This document shows, in pieces, positions 10,413 through 18,679 of a DNA stretch of 64,000 bases; positions within the stretch are counted from its first letter, which is position 1; every line of letters starts with the position of its first letter. The position numbers were made by a program, and so were the translations under genes. Source of the DNA: Lysobacteraceae bacterium CU05-9 (lineage in GTDB: Bacteria; Pseudomonadota; Gammaproteobacteria; Xanthomonadales; Xanthomonadaceae); the NCBI GenBank assembly GCA_007556525.1, contig SWJS01000002.1:401380-465379 (forward strand), in the 5' to 3' direction. Under the pieces are notes generated by a model. The model ran no database searches, had not been told where the DNA came from, and was given only the letters and a program-made list of their open reading frames with translations.

Positions 10413-11375
10413 TTATTTCCCAATCTCAATTTCGACACGTCGATCCGGTTGCAGACATGCCTTCAACTCAGCAGTAGCCTTGTTGCCGACACATTGCGAT
10501 CCCGTCACCGGTTGCGACTCACCCATTCCCACAACATCCATCGGCAACTTCACGCCGCGCGAAGCGAGATAATCCCGCACTGTCGTTGCGCGTTGCATGG
10601 AGAGACGTTGGTTGTACGCATCACTGCCGAGACGGTCGGTATGCCCAATCGCGCGCAACGATTTCACTTCGTCCGCATGATCTGCGAGCAGCACCGCAAA
10701 TGCATCCAATGCACCTTGACCACCTGGCAGCAATCCATCGAGATCACCGCGATCAAACTTGAACAACGCATCCGCATCGAAAGCGAAGCGCGTTGGAATG
10801 GGCTCACGTTTTTCTTCCGGTTTCGGACACGCTTCAGCCGCAGCTTCCGCACGCGCGGCCATGTCTTCCACCATGTAGACGTAAGGATTCGAATGACGCC
10901 ATCCGCCATCCTTGATTTCATTTCCGGCGTGCACTAAACGCACTTCCGCACAGGCAGTTGCTGCAGCGGCGCAACGGAATCCTTGATGCGCATGTAATTT
11001 GTCAAAACGTGCCCACAAGTCATCACGCAACTTCACTGCGTTGTTGACCAATGGTGTTTCAGCGCCGACCTTGCCACCGCTTTCCATGATGCCCAGCAAG
11101 CGCTCACCTTCATGCAACGCAGCCGCAGGATAACCACCGCGATCATTGCGCGTGTATTCGTGGAAGGACGTGTCGACCCAGCACTGTGCTTTTGACAAAC
11201 CGTAATCATCAACACGCGTGCCCGCATCGTTCAATGCCTTCAACCGTGAGTACGAGGTTTCGTAGGCTTGCTTCGAAGGCACGGATTGCGATTGTGCTTG
11301 CAACGACAACGGCACCATCAACGCGATGCACAGCAACGCAAGAGTCCGAATGTTCGCAAAATTCATGGCGTTCAT
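10413..11375 (-). CDS. OmpA-family peptidoglycan-binding protein
   Basis: 320 residues with an N-terminal signal peptide (LALLCIALMVPLSLQAQ) and a C-terminal OmpA-C domain from about residue 195. The peptidoglycan-binding signature is intact: FDxDxLFKFD, GHTDRLGSDAYNQRLSMQRA and a terminal PDRRVEIEI. The first ~190 residues are not a known barrel; they contain several cysteines and may be a periplasmic adaptor. The ATG overlaps the stop of the upstream barrel gene (ATGA), so the two are translationally coupled, and the giant DUF11 gene follows after 57 nt. Inference: it tethers the barrel or the giant protein to the cell wall. The OmpA-C assignment is firm; the partner is not shown. Confidence 0.9.
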   Translation of the reverse strand: MNAMNFANIRTLALLCIALMVPLSLQAQSQSVPSKQAYETSYSRLKALNDAGTRVDDYGLSKAQCWVDTSFHEYTRNDRGGYPAAALHEGERLLGIMESGGKVGAETPLVNNAVKLRDDLWARFDKLHAHQGFRCAAAATACAEVRLVHAGNEIKDGGWRHSNPYVYMVEDMAARAEAAAEACPKPEEKREPIPTRFAFDADALFKFDRGDLDGLLPGGQGALDAFAVLLADHADEVKSLRAIGHTDRLGSDAYNQRLSMQRATTVRDYLASRGVKLPMDVVGMGESQPVTGSQCVGNKATAELKACLQPDRRVEIEIGK

Positions 11376-14300
11376 CGTGGCAGGCTCCGGTTGATGGCTG
11401 GGTTGCGGCCTTGGAAAATGTTTTCGTCGAACTTAAAGCGCAACCGAATGAAAGTTCCTTGATTCGTGTATTCGGCGCCGATCATGTCGTCGGCGTTAAA
11501 ACCGCGAGCGTTATAGCCTGCGGATAACCACAAATTGGATGTGAGCATATAGCCGACTTCAGCGCCGACTGCATGTTGACGCGTGCCACCTTTATCCGGC
11601 GACCACATCGTGTAGCCCATGCCACTGACATCCCAACGTTCGCTGAGCTGATACGTCACGCGACCACCAACGAGATACGCGGTGAATTTACTTTTGACGT
11701 CTCCGAACAAATCGGTTTGCTGTTTCGCAGCAACGCGACCACTCAACCACCACACGCGGTTCGGATGGTAATCAGCATGCAACGAGAAAATATGTTTGTC
11801 GTACCCGTCACTCAACGTGTACGGGAGGTTGGCGGGGAGCCAGTCTTTTTGGATGGAATCACGGCGTGTCCAATACTCGTAACGTGTCAGCAAGTTGAAG
11901 CGGTTACGATCGGTATCGCGATACGCGAAGCCAACTTGGAAGCGATCTTCATAACTGTCGCGACGTGCGCCGCGGTAGTCATTGAGCAAATAATAGTTGC
12001 GTGCGATGAAGGACCAATCGCGATTTAGCTTGGTTGCGAACGTCATCGTCGATAACCAACTGTCGTAACCATCGCTCATCCAGGATGCCGCTGCAGGCAA
12101 ACCGATGTCGTTATTGATCGGATCCGTGCGGCGCCATTCAAGGCGGCCATTCGCGAACCACTGATCGTTCGGACGATATTCGGCGGCGATGGTGGCGGCG
12201 GTTGATTTTTGACCGGAACCATCGAGCACTTGCAAATGTTCCAATCCGGTTTGCAACGTCAGCGCCTTGTTGATGTGCCACAAATTACGAAGCCCGCTGG
12301 CGTTCTGTGCCTGGCGGACTCCAAAGCTGTCATACATGCGGTATTCGTTGAACGCGGTGCCGCCTTCCATGTACTCGGTTTCAAGTCCGAACACGAACGC
12401 ATTGCTGTCATACGGCGATGGCATCGGGCGACCAGTGATCGGATTCGTCACGGTGCTTGAAGTCGCAACGGTGCTCAGACCGGTGTTCCATTCGTATTGG
12501 CCGTACAAACGTGTTTTGTCATGGACTCGATAGCCAAAACCCAACGCCGCACGCCGATGATCACTGTGATTGATGTCCTGCTCAACCTCAGCATTCAAAT
12601 CCAATTTCGCATTGGGGCGATACGTCATCGCCAAACGCAGCGCCGTATAATTCACGGGCACACCGGCGAGACCATTACCAACCCACGAACCATATCGCGT
12701 TGACCAAGACGAGCCCGTGTTGAATAACGTTTGACCTGTCGTTGGAAGAATCGCATTTTGCGATCCACTGAAGAATCCACCACCGAAACCAGGTGTCACC
12801 GTGCCGATACCGAACGGTGCATTCAACGAGCCCGGCAAAACCGTACCATTCGAACCCAGCATCGTGCCCGCTTGTTCGTTGATGTGATTCGCGCCGATGT
12901 CCAGTGAGAACCTTTCGCTCGGCGCATAACGCACACCTGCCGCAGCCTGTGAACGTTCTGCATTCGTCACGGTGTCTTTGACATAACTGCCAAAACCATA
13001 CACCGCCCACTTATGCCATTCCGCATCAACCGGACCCAGCCACGTCAGGAAGCTCAAACCACCTTGCTTGCGTCCACCAAGGAACGAAGACGATGGATTG
13101 TTGAAGTCGCGATCCGCCTCGCCGTAATACGCAAACACATCGTTGCGCTGCGAATGATGTTTGAATTCCACGCGCCACGCATCGCCATTGACTTGCTCAC
13201 CATTCAGCGCCGGATTCATCGTGTAGATGTTGCCACCCCATGAGCCGGCGGTGCTTTCCGTTTTCGCCCATTCACCACGCAAGTAAGTATTCGGCCCCAA
13301 ATTCACCGTCGCATTCGCGCTGTACAAACTAAACGGTGCCAAAGGATTTTCATCCTTCACTGCACTCCCACCGATGTTGAAGCTCGGCGTGATTTGATAT
13401 TGTGCATTCGCACCGTACACCCAGAAGCGATCGCCGCCTTGTTCGATTTCGTACGTGATGCGAACACTGACCGGATTCAATTCCGAATCAACCGATGGCA
13501 CCGGCGTCGTCATGAGGATACGGCCACTGAACGGTTCAAACGTGTAATCCGCAAACCGTTGCAACGGACGAATGGTTACGATGCGCGAAGGGGCGTAACG
13601 ATCACGAACAACCAACTCAACACGCTCGCTGCCGATGATCGCATGCAAGCTGTTACTAACCGTATACGGTCCACTCAAACCGCGACCGGGAAACTCTTCG
13701 ACGACTTGACGCAAGTTATCGTACGCGCCAAAAACATCCATGTACCCACGATCATTTTCGAGGTGACCACGCACACCGGTCATTGCACGCGAGTACTGTC
13801 CAAGATCACGCACCGCTGTCGATGCAACACTGCCTTGACCAAAGCGCTGGCTAAAACCATCACCCGTCGTGATGTCGCCATACATCAAATAATTTCGACC
13901 CACGTCATAGCGCAAATACAAACGGCTATTGCTGCGCGCATCGAAACCTACCAATGACGAGTCGCCATACGTTGGATAAAAACGCTCCGGATCCAAGTCC
14001 CGGAACAACCGATCACGGCTGGGCTTGTCACTGTCATACGACATGGTCAGCAATCCATCGGCGCCAACCCTGCCCTTCAAGAAAAAAGCGGAGCGCAATG
14101 CAGCACTCCGCTTCCCATCACTGCTCAACCGCGACCAGCTGTTGATGCGATCTTCGAAGCCGTCGTTGGGGCGGGCCTGACCGAACGAGAATGGGGACTT
14201 CCGGTCTAAGGCCACGACGCCATCGATGACACCAAACGCGATCATGTCGCGCAGTTCTGGAACGAAGTGCAATTCACCTTCAGTGATTTCATCACCTGCG

Positions 14301-14791
14301 ATGACCCGCACCTTGACCGTCTGCGCATCGAACGGCGCTTGCAGCGACACACGCGCTACACCGTTAACCAACGCAATTTGCGCGCCCGGCGTGACTGGAT
14401 CCGTATCCAGTCCTTCGCCGTTGACCGCTGTCTGACCTTGCCGCAACGTACCTGCACTGGTTTCGATTGTCACACTCATGACACCCGTCGCCGGCTGGCC
14501 ATCAGCCCCAAACACTTTGATTTCAATCGGCACCAAACTGTGCCCGTCCGCCTGCGCCCCATCTTCGGCAGACACTTCGATGCGATCCACGGCACCCGGC
14601 CCTTCCGACATTCGAATACGATGATCCACCCGCGCGAAGTTCGACGCTGCAGGTGCATTCGTAGGGGAAATGACGCGGTCTTGCGCGCTGCTGATGTCAC
14701 TGATCACGCAGCAACTCAGCACTGCGCCGATGACGACGGATAACGGCAATGGCCGCAAATTGCGGATATGACGCCCATTGAATCGAGACAT
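11372..14791 (-). CDS. Large outer-membrane beta-barrel-like protein with Ig-like N-terminus
   Basis: About 1,139 residues from ATG 14791, which has GGAG 9 nt upstream; an ATG at 14806 (+5 residues) has no good ribosome site. A hydrophobic leader ends in SSAQD. Residues ~55-150 resemble an invasin/Big-type Ig-like domain (VPIEIKVFGADGQPATGVMSV). The rest is alternating aromatic/polar strands (LYLRYDVGRNYLMYGD, TYLRGEWAKTES, LTLQTGLEHLQVLDGSG) typical of an outer-membrane barrel, but the last residues (NRSLPR) are not a classical terminal Phe signature. No TonB box or plug domain was recognised. It is the first gene of the operon with the OmpA-family and DUF11 genes. I do not recognise a named family; a role in exporting or displaying the DUF11 protein is inference from context. 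Confidence 0.75.
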   Translation of the reverse strand: MSRFNGRHIRNLRPLPLSVVIGAVLSCCVISDISSAQDRVISPTNAPAASNFARVDHRIRMSEGPGAVDRIEVSAEDGAQADGHSLVPIEIKVFGADGQPATGVMSVTIETSAGTLRQGQTAVNGEGLDTDPVTPGAQIALVNGVARVSLQAPFDAQTVKVRVIAGDEITEGELHFVPELRDMIAFGVIDGVVALDRKSPFSFGQARPNDGFEDRINSWSRLSSDGKRSAALRSAFFLKGRVGADGLLTMSYDSDKPSRDRLFRDLDPERFYPTYGDSSLVGFDARSNSRLYLRYDVGRNYLMYGDITTGDGFSQRFGQGSVASTAVRDLGQYSRAMTGVRGHLENDRGYMDVFGAYDNLRQVVEEFPGRGLSGPYTVSNSLHAIIGSERVELVVRDRYAPSRIVTIRPLQRFADYTFEPFSGRILMTTPVPSVDSELNPVSVRITYEIEQGGDRFWVYGANAQYQITPSFNIGGSAVKDENPLAPFSLYSANATVNLGPNTYLRGEWAKTESTAGSWGGNIYTMNPALNGEQVNGDAWRVEFKHHSQRNDVFAYYGEADRDFNNPSSSFLGGRKQGGLSFLTWLGPVDAEWHKWAVYGFGSYVKDTVTNAERSQAAAGVRYAPSERFSLDIGANHINEQAGTMLGSNGTVLPGSLNAPFGIGTVTPGFGGGFFSGSQNAILPTTGQTLFNTGSSWSTRYGSWVGNGLAGVPVNYTALRLAMTYRPNAKLDLNAEVEQDINHSDHRRAALGFGYRVHDKTRLYGQYEWNTGLSTVATSSTVTNPITGRPMPSPYDSNAFVFGLETEYMEGGTAFNEYRMYDSFGVRQAQNASGLRNLWHINKALTLQTGLEHLQVLDGSGQKSTAATIAAEYRPNDQWFANGRLEWRRTDPINNDIGLPAAASWMSDGYDSWLSTMTFATKLNRDWSFIARNYYLLNDYRGARRDSYEDRFQVGFAYRDTDRNRFNLLTRYEYWTRRDSIQKDWLPANLPYTLSDGYDKHIFSLHADYHPNRVWWLSGRVAAKQQTDLFGDVKSKFTAYLVGGRVTYQLSERWDVSGMGYTMWSPDKGGTRQHAVGAEVGYMLTSNLWLSAGYNARGFNADDMIGAEYTNQGTFIRLRFKFDENIFQGRNPAINRSLPR

Positions 14792-14888
14792 CTGTGAACA
14801 CTCCATGTTCTAAATCGAATCAAATGCCTGTGAGCTCCTGCCCCATCCCATTTGATTGTCCAAAAAGCTTTCCTTGCTCCTGCCGTAT

Positions 14889-14917
14889 ATTCCTACGCTG
14901 ATTTTTCTAAATGTCAA
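14889..14917 (-). promoter_or_regulatory. Candidate promoter of the barrel-OmpA-DUF11 operon
   Basis: On the minus strand a perfect TTGACA (14917-14912) is followed 17 nt later by AGGAAT (14894-14889), a weak -10 box, with TATACG slightly further on. It lies about 100 nt upstream of the start at 14791 in the only intergenic gap before the operon. Strong -35, weak -10, so activation by a regulator is possible. Confidence 0.4.
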
Positions 14918-15021
14918 GTAAATATGGGTAAAAATTCCCTCAGACCCTGCGGCGCCTGCATTGTGACCCATCACACTTCAACGAAAAAAGGCGAAATAGG
15001 TCGCATACTGCGAAGTACAGA

Positions 15022-15049
15022 AACAAAAAACCCGCCATCTAGGCGGGTT
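15022..15049 (-). terminator. Rho-independent terminator after rpmG
   Basis: An 8-bp stem, AACCCGCC (15029-15036) pairing with GGCGGGTT (15042-15049), with a TTTTTTG tract on the minus strand immediately after it, about 30 nt beyond the rpmG stop. Confidence 0.85.
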
Positions 15050-15078
15050 CTTCGTAAAACGTATGGTCAGCGGATCAA

Positions 15079-15243
15079 TTACTTGATCTTGCCTTCCTTA
15101 TAGATCACGTGCTTACGGACAACTGGATCGTACTTCTTGATTTCCATCTTGCCCGGGGTGTTCTTCTTGTTCTTATCGGTCGTGTAGAAATGACCGGTGC
15201 CTTCGGAAGAGATCAGGCGGATCTTATCACGCTTAGAAGCCAT
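15079..15243 (-). CDS. rpmG: 50S ribosomal protein L33
   Basis: 54 residues, [19 protein letters not shown] to [10 protein letters not shown], a full-length bL33 of the zinc-independent type (no CxxC pairs). It is a surface protein of the large ribosomal subunit near the E site. It follows rpmB by 18 nt, the usual rpmB-rpmG pair, and ends before a strong terminator. Confidence 0.95.
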   Translation of the reverse strand: MASKRDKIRLISSEGTGHFYTTDKNKKNTPGKMEIKKYDPVVRKHVIYKEGKIK

Positions 15244-15261
15244 GGTTGATTCTCCTGTACC

Positions 15262-15498
15262 TTAGATCTTCTCGCCGCGCGCGCGCAGGTCGGCCAAAAC
15301 GGAATCGATACCGTTCTTGTCGATGGTGCGCATGGCAGCAGTGGAAACACGCAGTTTCACCCAGCGGTTCTCGCTGGCAACCCAGAACCGGCGCTCATGC
15401 AGGTTCGGGAGGAAACGGCGACGGGTCTTATTCATCGCATGTGACACGTTGTTGCCGGTCACAGTACGCTTGCCGGTTACTTGGCAAACTCGGGACAT
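15262..15498 (-). CDS. rpmB: 50S ribosomal protein L28
   Basis: 78 residues, [20 protein letters not shown] to LRARGEKI, full length for bL28. The family hallmarks CQVTGKR, [19 protein letters not shown] and the basic WVKLRVS stretch are present. First gene of the rpmB-rpmG operon. The upstream 15499-15620 region must hold its promoter, but no clear -35/-10 pair was picked out. Confidence 0.97.
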   Translation of the reverse strand: MSRVCQVTGKRTVTGNNVSHAMNKTRRRFLPNLHERRFWVASENRWVKLRVSTAAMRTIDKNGIDSVLADLRARGEKI

Positions 15499-15644
15499 TA
15501 CGCACCTCGGTAATAATCATTTGACTTCCCATAGCCCGGGAAGCAGCGGCCCCACTACCGTGCTCCAGCCCCTATGGCCGGCACATTTAGCGCAGTGAGC
15601 CCGACATTATGCAGGAAAATCCCTTGCGGTGCAATAACTTATCT

Positions 15645-15748
15645 GAGAAATGGGAGATGGGAAAAGGGATGGGACGGATCTTTGGGCTGGCCGCTTCATA
15701 GCAAGCTCCGACACGCAGTCCCATTTCCCCTTTCCCATTTCCCTTCTC
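15645..15748. repeat. 31-bp imperfect inverted repeat with 42-nt centre
   Basis: The left arm (15645-15675) and the reverse complement of the right arm (15718-15748) both read as degenerate copies of the word GAAATGGGA and both end in GGGAC. It sits between the end of the LAB_N gene and the rpmB upstream region. There is no ORF inside. The transcript would fold into one long hairpin. Confidence 0.8.
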
Positions 15749-15755
15749 AAGTGTT

Positions 15756-16082
15756 TCAGGTTTCAGGCTTATCCCGGTTCCAACCACGGTGCTGAATGTC
15801 TTTGTACAAAGAGTACGCGGCGGTGAATCCGGGGAAGAGATTTTGTAAGACGCCCACCGAATCCTGCTTCGGCGAAAACACGAAGTAGCTCAGCGTCATC
15901 ACGGAGCCGACGAGGGACATGTACCAAAACACCCGCGGAATCGTCGGCTTGCCCGCTCTCTTCGTCGCAATGAACTGCACGATCCAACGCGAGCCGAACA
16001 TCAGCGCGCCGACCCAGCCGATCAACTTCCACGGCGTCATGTGCACGCCGGTCCACTCGAGCCAGGTGATGACCTCGTTCAT
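15756..16082 (-). CDS. Lipid A biosynthesis N-terminal domain (LAB_N) membrane protein
   Basis: 108 residues from the ATG at 16082, which overlaps the stop of the upstream glycosyltransferase (ATGA). A longer in-frame start at 16124 would lie inside that gene. Three hydrophobic segments and the motif GSRWIVQFIATKRAGK, followed by P.VFWYMSLVGS, match the LAB_N family, often found with lipid A or undecaprenyl-phosphate sugar genes. Probably an inner-membrane accessory to the adjacent glycosyltransferase; the exact activity is unknown. Confidence 0.85.
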   Translation of the reverse strand: MNEVITWLEWTGVHMTPWKLIGWVGALMFGSRWIVQFIATKRAGKPTIPRVFWYMSLVGSVMTLSYFVFSPKQDSVGVLQNLFPGFTAAYSLYKDIQHRGWNRDKPET

Positions 16083-16807
16083 AGCTCTTCCGTCTTCGTG
16101 ACTTTGCCACGCTTGATGAGCCATGCGACGCCACGCAAATCCGTGATTCCAACGAGCGCGCGATTGAGGTTGTTGTACTTCGATACGCCCGCTGTGCGAT
16201 GACGGTGGTTCACGGGCACGCTGACAGTTTTGTATCCGGCGCGTTGCATCAACGCAGGCAGATACCGGTGCATGTGATTGAAGTGCGGCAACTCAAGGAA
16301 AGCCTCGCGCTCAAATAACTTGATGCCGCAGCCGGTGTCCGGTGTTGCATCTTGCAGCATGCGCGAGCGGATCGCGTTGGCCCACTTGGAGGCCCACTTT
16401 TTTGATCCGCTATCTTGGCGATTGACGCGCCAGCCGGCGAACAACTTCAGTGCATCGTCTTGCGAAGCGTCGCGTTGTGCGAGCAGCTTCGGGATGTCGG
16501 CAGGATCATTTTGTCCGTCACCATCGAGCGTCGCGATCCACGGCGCGCGGGAGGCTTTCACGCCGTTGCGCACAGCAGTCGACTGACCTGCGTTGGTGAT
16601 GTGTTTGATGATGCGGAGTTGCGGGAATTCTTTTTGCAACCCTTGCAAAACCTGCACCGTATCATCCGTCGACGTGTCATCGACATAGACCATCTCAAAC
16701 GGCACCACATTGGTCAGCGCCGCGACGATCTCACGGATCAGCGGCTCGACGTTGTCGCGCTCATTGTGCACGGGAACGACGACGGATAATTCAGGCGAAA
16801 TAGTCAC
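16079..16807 (-). CDS. GT2 family glycosyltransferase, dolichyl/undecaprenyl-phosphate sugar transferase type
   Basis: 242 residues. The N-terminal GT-A fold is clear: VVVPVHNERDNVEPL, VYVDDTSTDDT, and the metal/nucleotide site DGDGQNDP. This subgroup (DPM1/ArnC-like) typically loads a sugar onto undecaprenyl phosphate at the inner membrane, but ArnC itself has C-terminal membrane helices that this protein lacks. Its start overlaps the epimerase end by 17 nt and its stop overlaps the LAB_N start, so all three are co-expressed. Inference: it uses the sugar nucleotide made by the epimerase for a lipid A or LPS decoration. Confidence 0.85.
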   Translation of the reverse strand: MTISPELSVVVPVHNERDNVEPLIREIVAALTNVVPFEMVYVDDTSTDDTVQVLQGLQKEFPQLRIIKHITNAGQSTAVRNGVKASRAPWIATLDGDGQNDPADIPKLLAQRDASQDDALKLFAGWRVNRQDSGSKKWASKWANAIRSRMLQDATPDTGCGIKLFEREAFLELPHFNHMHRYLPALMQRAGYKTVSVPVNHRHRTAGVSKYNNLNRALVGITDLRGVAWLIKRGKVTKTEEL

Positions 16808-17747
16808 GACACCACTCTACAACTTTCGGAAGTCCTTTCTCAATCGGCGTGCGCGGTTCGAAGCCAAAAGCCTCCTGCGCCCGTCGCGTATCCGCCATCG
16901 TTGCGATCATGTCGCCCGGCTGCATGTCTTCGTAAATGCGCTCAACTTTGACGCCCGCCGCATCTTCAATGATCTCGATAAAACGTTCGAGTTGAACCGG
17001 CGTGTGATTGCCGAGGTTGAAGATGGCGTGTGGGTTTTCGCCTTGCGGCGTCGTGTCCAGCGCACCCAAAACACCGCTGACAATGTCGTCGATGTACGTG
17101 AAGTCGCGTTGCATTTGTCCGTGGTTGAAAACTTTGATCGGCTGATTCGTCAGCGCCGCGCGCGTAAACAATAGCGGCGCCATGTCCGGCCGCCCCCATG
17201 CACCGTAGACCGTGAAGAATCTCAGCCCCGTGCTTGGCAAGTCGTACAAGTGCGCATACGTATACGCCATCAATTCATTCGACGCTTTCGTTGCCGCATA
17301 AAAACTCCGCGGCTCATCCACCCGTTGGTCTTCGCTAAACGGCGGCGTCGCACTGTTGCCATAAACGCTCGACGACGATGCGTAAACGAGATGCTCGATG
17401 TCGTGGTGACGGCAGCATTCGAGAATGTTCGCAAAGCCAACTAGATTGGATGCGACATACACTTCCGGATTCGTCAGTGAATAGCGAACGCCAGCTTGCG
17501 CCGCGAGGTGAATCACGTGCGTGAAATTTTCGCGCTCAAATAATTGTTTCAATGATGCTGCGTCGGCGAGATCGATTTTTGCGATGCGTAATTCCGGGCA
17601 CAACGCCTGCACGCGATCGTGCTTGAGTTGCACATCGTAATAATCGTTGTAGTTGTCGAGTCCGACGACTTCGATGCCGCGCGCAATCAACTCACGCGCC
17701 GTGTACGCGCCGATGAAACCCGCGGCTCCCGTCAGCAGGACCTTCAT
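16791..17747 (-). CDS. NAD-dependent sugar epimerase, UDP-glucuronate 4-epimerase type
   Basis: 318 residues, extended SDR family. The Rossmann motif TGAAGFIGAY is at the N-terminus, GLDNYNDYYDVQLK follows, and the catalytic SSSVYG and YAATK are present. The DNYNDYYDVxLK stretch is characteristic of UDP-glucuronate/galacturonate 4-epimerases (CapI/GAE group). The length is right for a soluble enzyme. The start overlaps parB by 4 nt. The product, probably UDP-galacturonate, would feed LPS or capsule; substrate choice is inferred from motif similarity. Confidence 0.85.
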   Translation of the reverse strand: MKVLLTGAAGFIGAYTARELIARGIEVVGLDNYNDYYDVQLKHDRVQALCPELRIAKIDLADAASLKQLFERENFTHVIHLAAQAGVRYSLTNPEVYVASNLVGFANILECCRHHDIEHLVYASSSSVYGNSATPPFSEDQRVDEPRSFYAATKASNELMAYTYAHLYDLPSTGLRFFTVYGAWGRPDMAPLLFTRAALTNQPIKVFNHGQMQRDFTYIDDIVSGVLGALDTTPQGENPHAIFNLGNHTPVQLERFIEIIEDAAGVKVERIYEDMQPGDMIATMADTRRAQEAFGFEPRTPIEKGLPKVVEWCRDYFA

Positions 17748-18679
17748 GCGTCGTTGGCTTGACCGCGCAAACGTGCCAGCAAACCATCGAGCGTATCAAG
17801 GTTGCCGTAGTGAAGAATCAGACGACCCTTGCCGCCACGTCCGTGCAAAACATTGACCTTCGTGCTCAACGCTTCCGCCAACTCACGCTCGAGTGCTTCG
17901 ATGTCCGCCGATGGCTTCTTCGTTCCGCCACCGCGCGAAGTCGTGCGGCCTGGAACCGTGCCACTCAACATCTGCTGTACACGATGTTCGACTTCACGAA
18001 CGCTGAAGCCACCTTCAACCGCCTGCTTCGCCAGCGCAATCGCTGCTTGCGGTGCCAATGGCAACATGGCGCGCGCGTGACCCATTTCGAGTTCGCGCTT
18101 CTCGACATGCGCGCGGACTTCATCCGGCAAATCAAGCAGTCGCAACAAGTTCGACACGGATGCGCGCGAACGTCCAACCGTCTCCGCTGCTTGTTGATGC
18201 GTCAGCGAAAATTCTTCAATCAACCGGAACAGCGCTTGCGCTTCTTCCATCGGGTTGAGGTCTTCGCGCTGGATGTTTTCGATCAGTGCCATCGCGACGA
18301 CCGTGCGATCGTCGACTTCGCGGATGACTGCAGGAATTTCCGTCAGGCCTGCAATCTTCGACGCGCGCCAACGGCGTTCACCGGCGATGATCTCGTAAAC
18401 CTTGTTGCCCTTGTCGCGGACAACGATCGGTTGAATGACGCCTTGCGTCTTGATCGACTCCGCAAGTTCGGCAAGTTTGTCGTCATCCCAAACCTTACGC
18501 GGCTGGTAGCGACCGGCGACCATGGAATCGATCGGCAATTTCTTGAGCTCGTCGCCCTTCTGGACTTCCGTGAGTCGCGCAGCGTTCGCGGCTGCTTGCG
18601 GGCTCATCAAAGAGTTCAGACCACGACCAAGTGCGCCGCGCTTCTTCGCGGGAGCTTTGGACTTCGAACCGTCACTCAT
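17744..18679 (-). CDS. parB: Chromosome-partitioning protein ParB
   Basis: 311 residues. The N-terminal RGALGRGLNSLM and LPIDSMVAGRYQPRKVWDD, then the CTP-binding box GERRWRAS and ENIQREDLNPMEEA, then a helix-turn-helix (THQQAAETVGRSRASVSNLL) define ParB/Spo0J. It binds parS, spreads as a CTP clamp and stimulates ParA. It overlaps parA (ATGA) upstream and the epimerase downstream. No canonical parS (TGTTTCACGTGAAACA) was found by eye in the window. Confidence 0.96.
   Translation of the reverse strand: MSDGSKSKAPAKKRGALGRGLNSLMSPQAAANAARLTEVQKGDELKKLPIDSMVAGRYQPRKVWDDDKLAELAESIKTQGVIQPIVVRDKGNKVYEIIAGERRWRASKIAGLTEIPAVIREVDDRTVVAMALIENIQREDLNPMEEAQALFRLIEEFSLTHQQAAETVGRSRASVSNLLRLLDLPDEVRAHVEKRELEMGHARAMLPLAPQAAIALAKQAVEGGFSVREVEHRVQQMLSGTVPGRTTSRGGGTKKPSADIEALERELAEALSTKVNVLHGRGGKGRLILHYGNLDTLDGLLARLRGQANDA

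Noticed and set aside
15769-16152. Minus-strand 127-codon frame across the LAB_N/GT junction
   Set aside because: It overlaps the LAB_N gene in another frame and has Arg/His-rich shadow composition.
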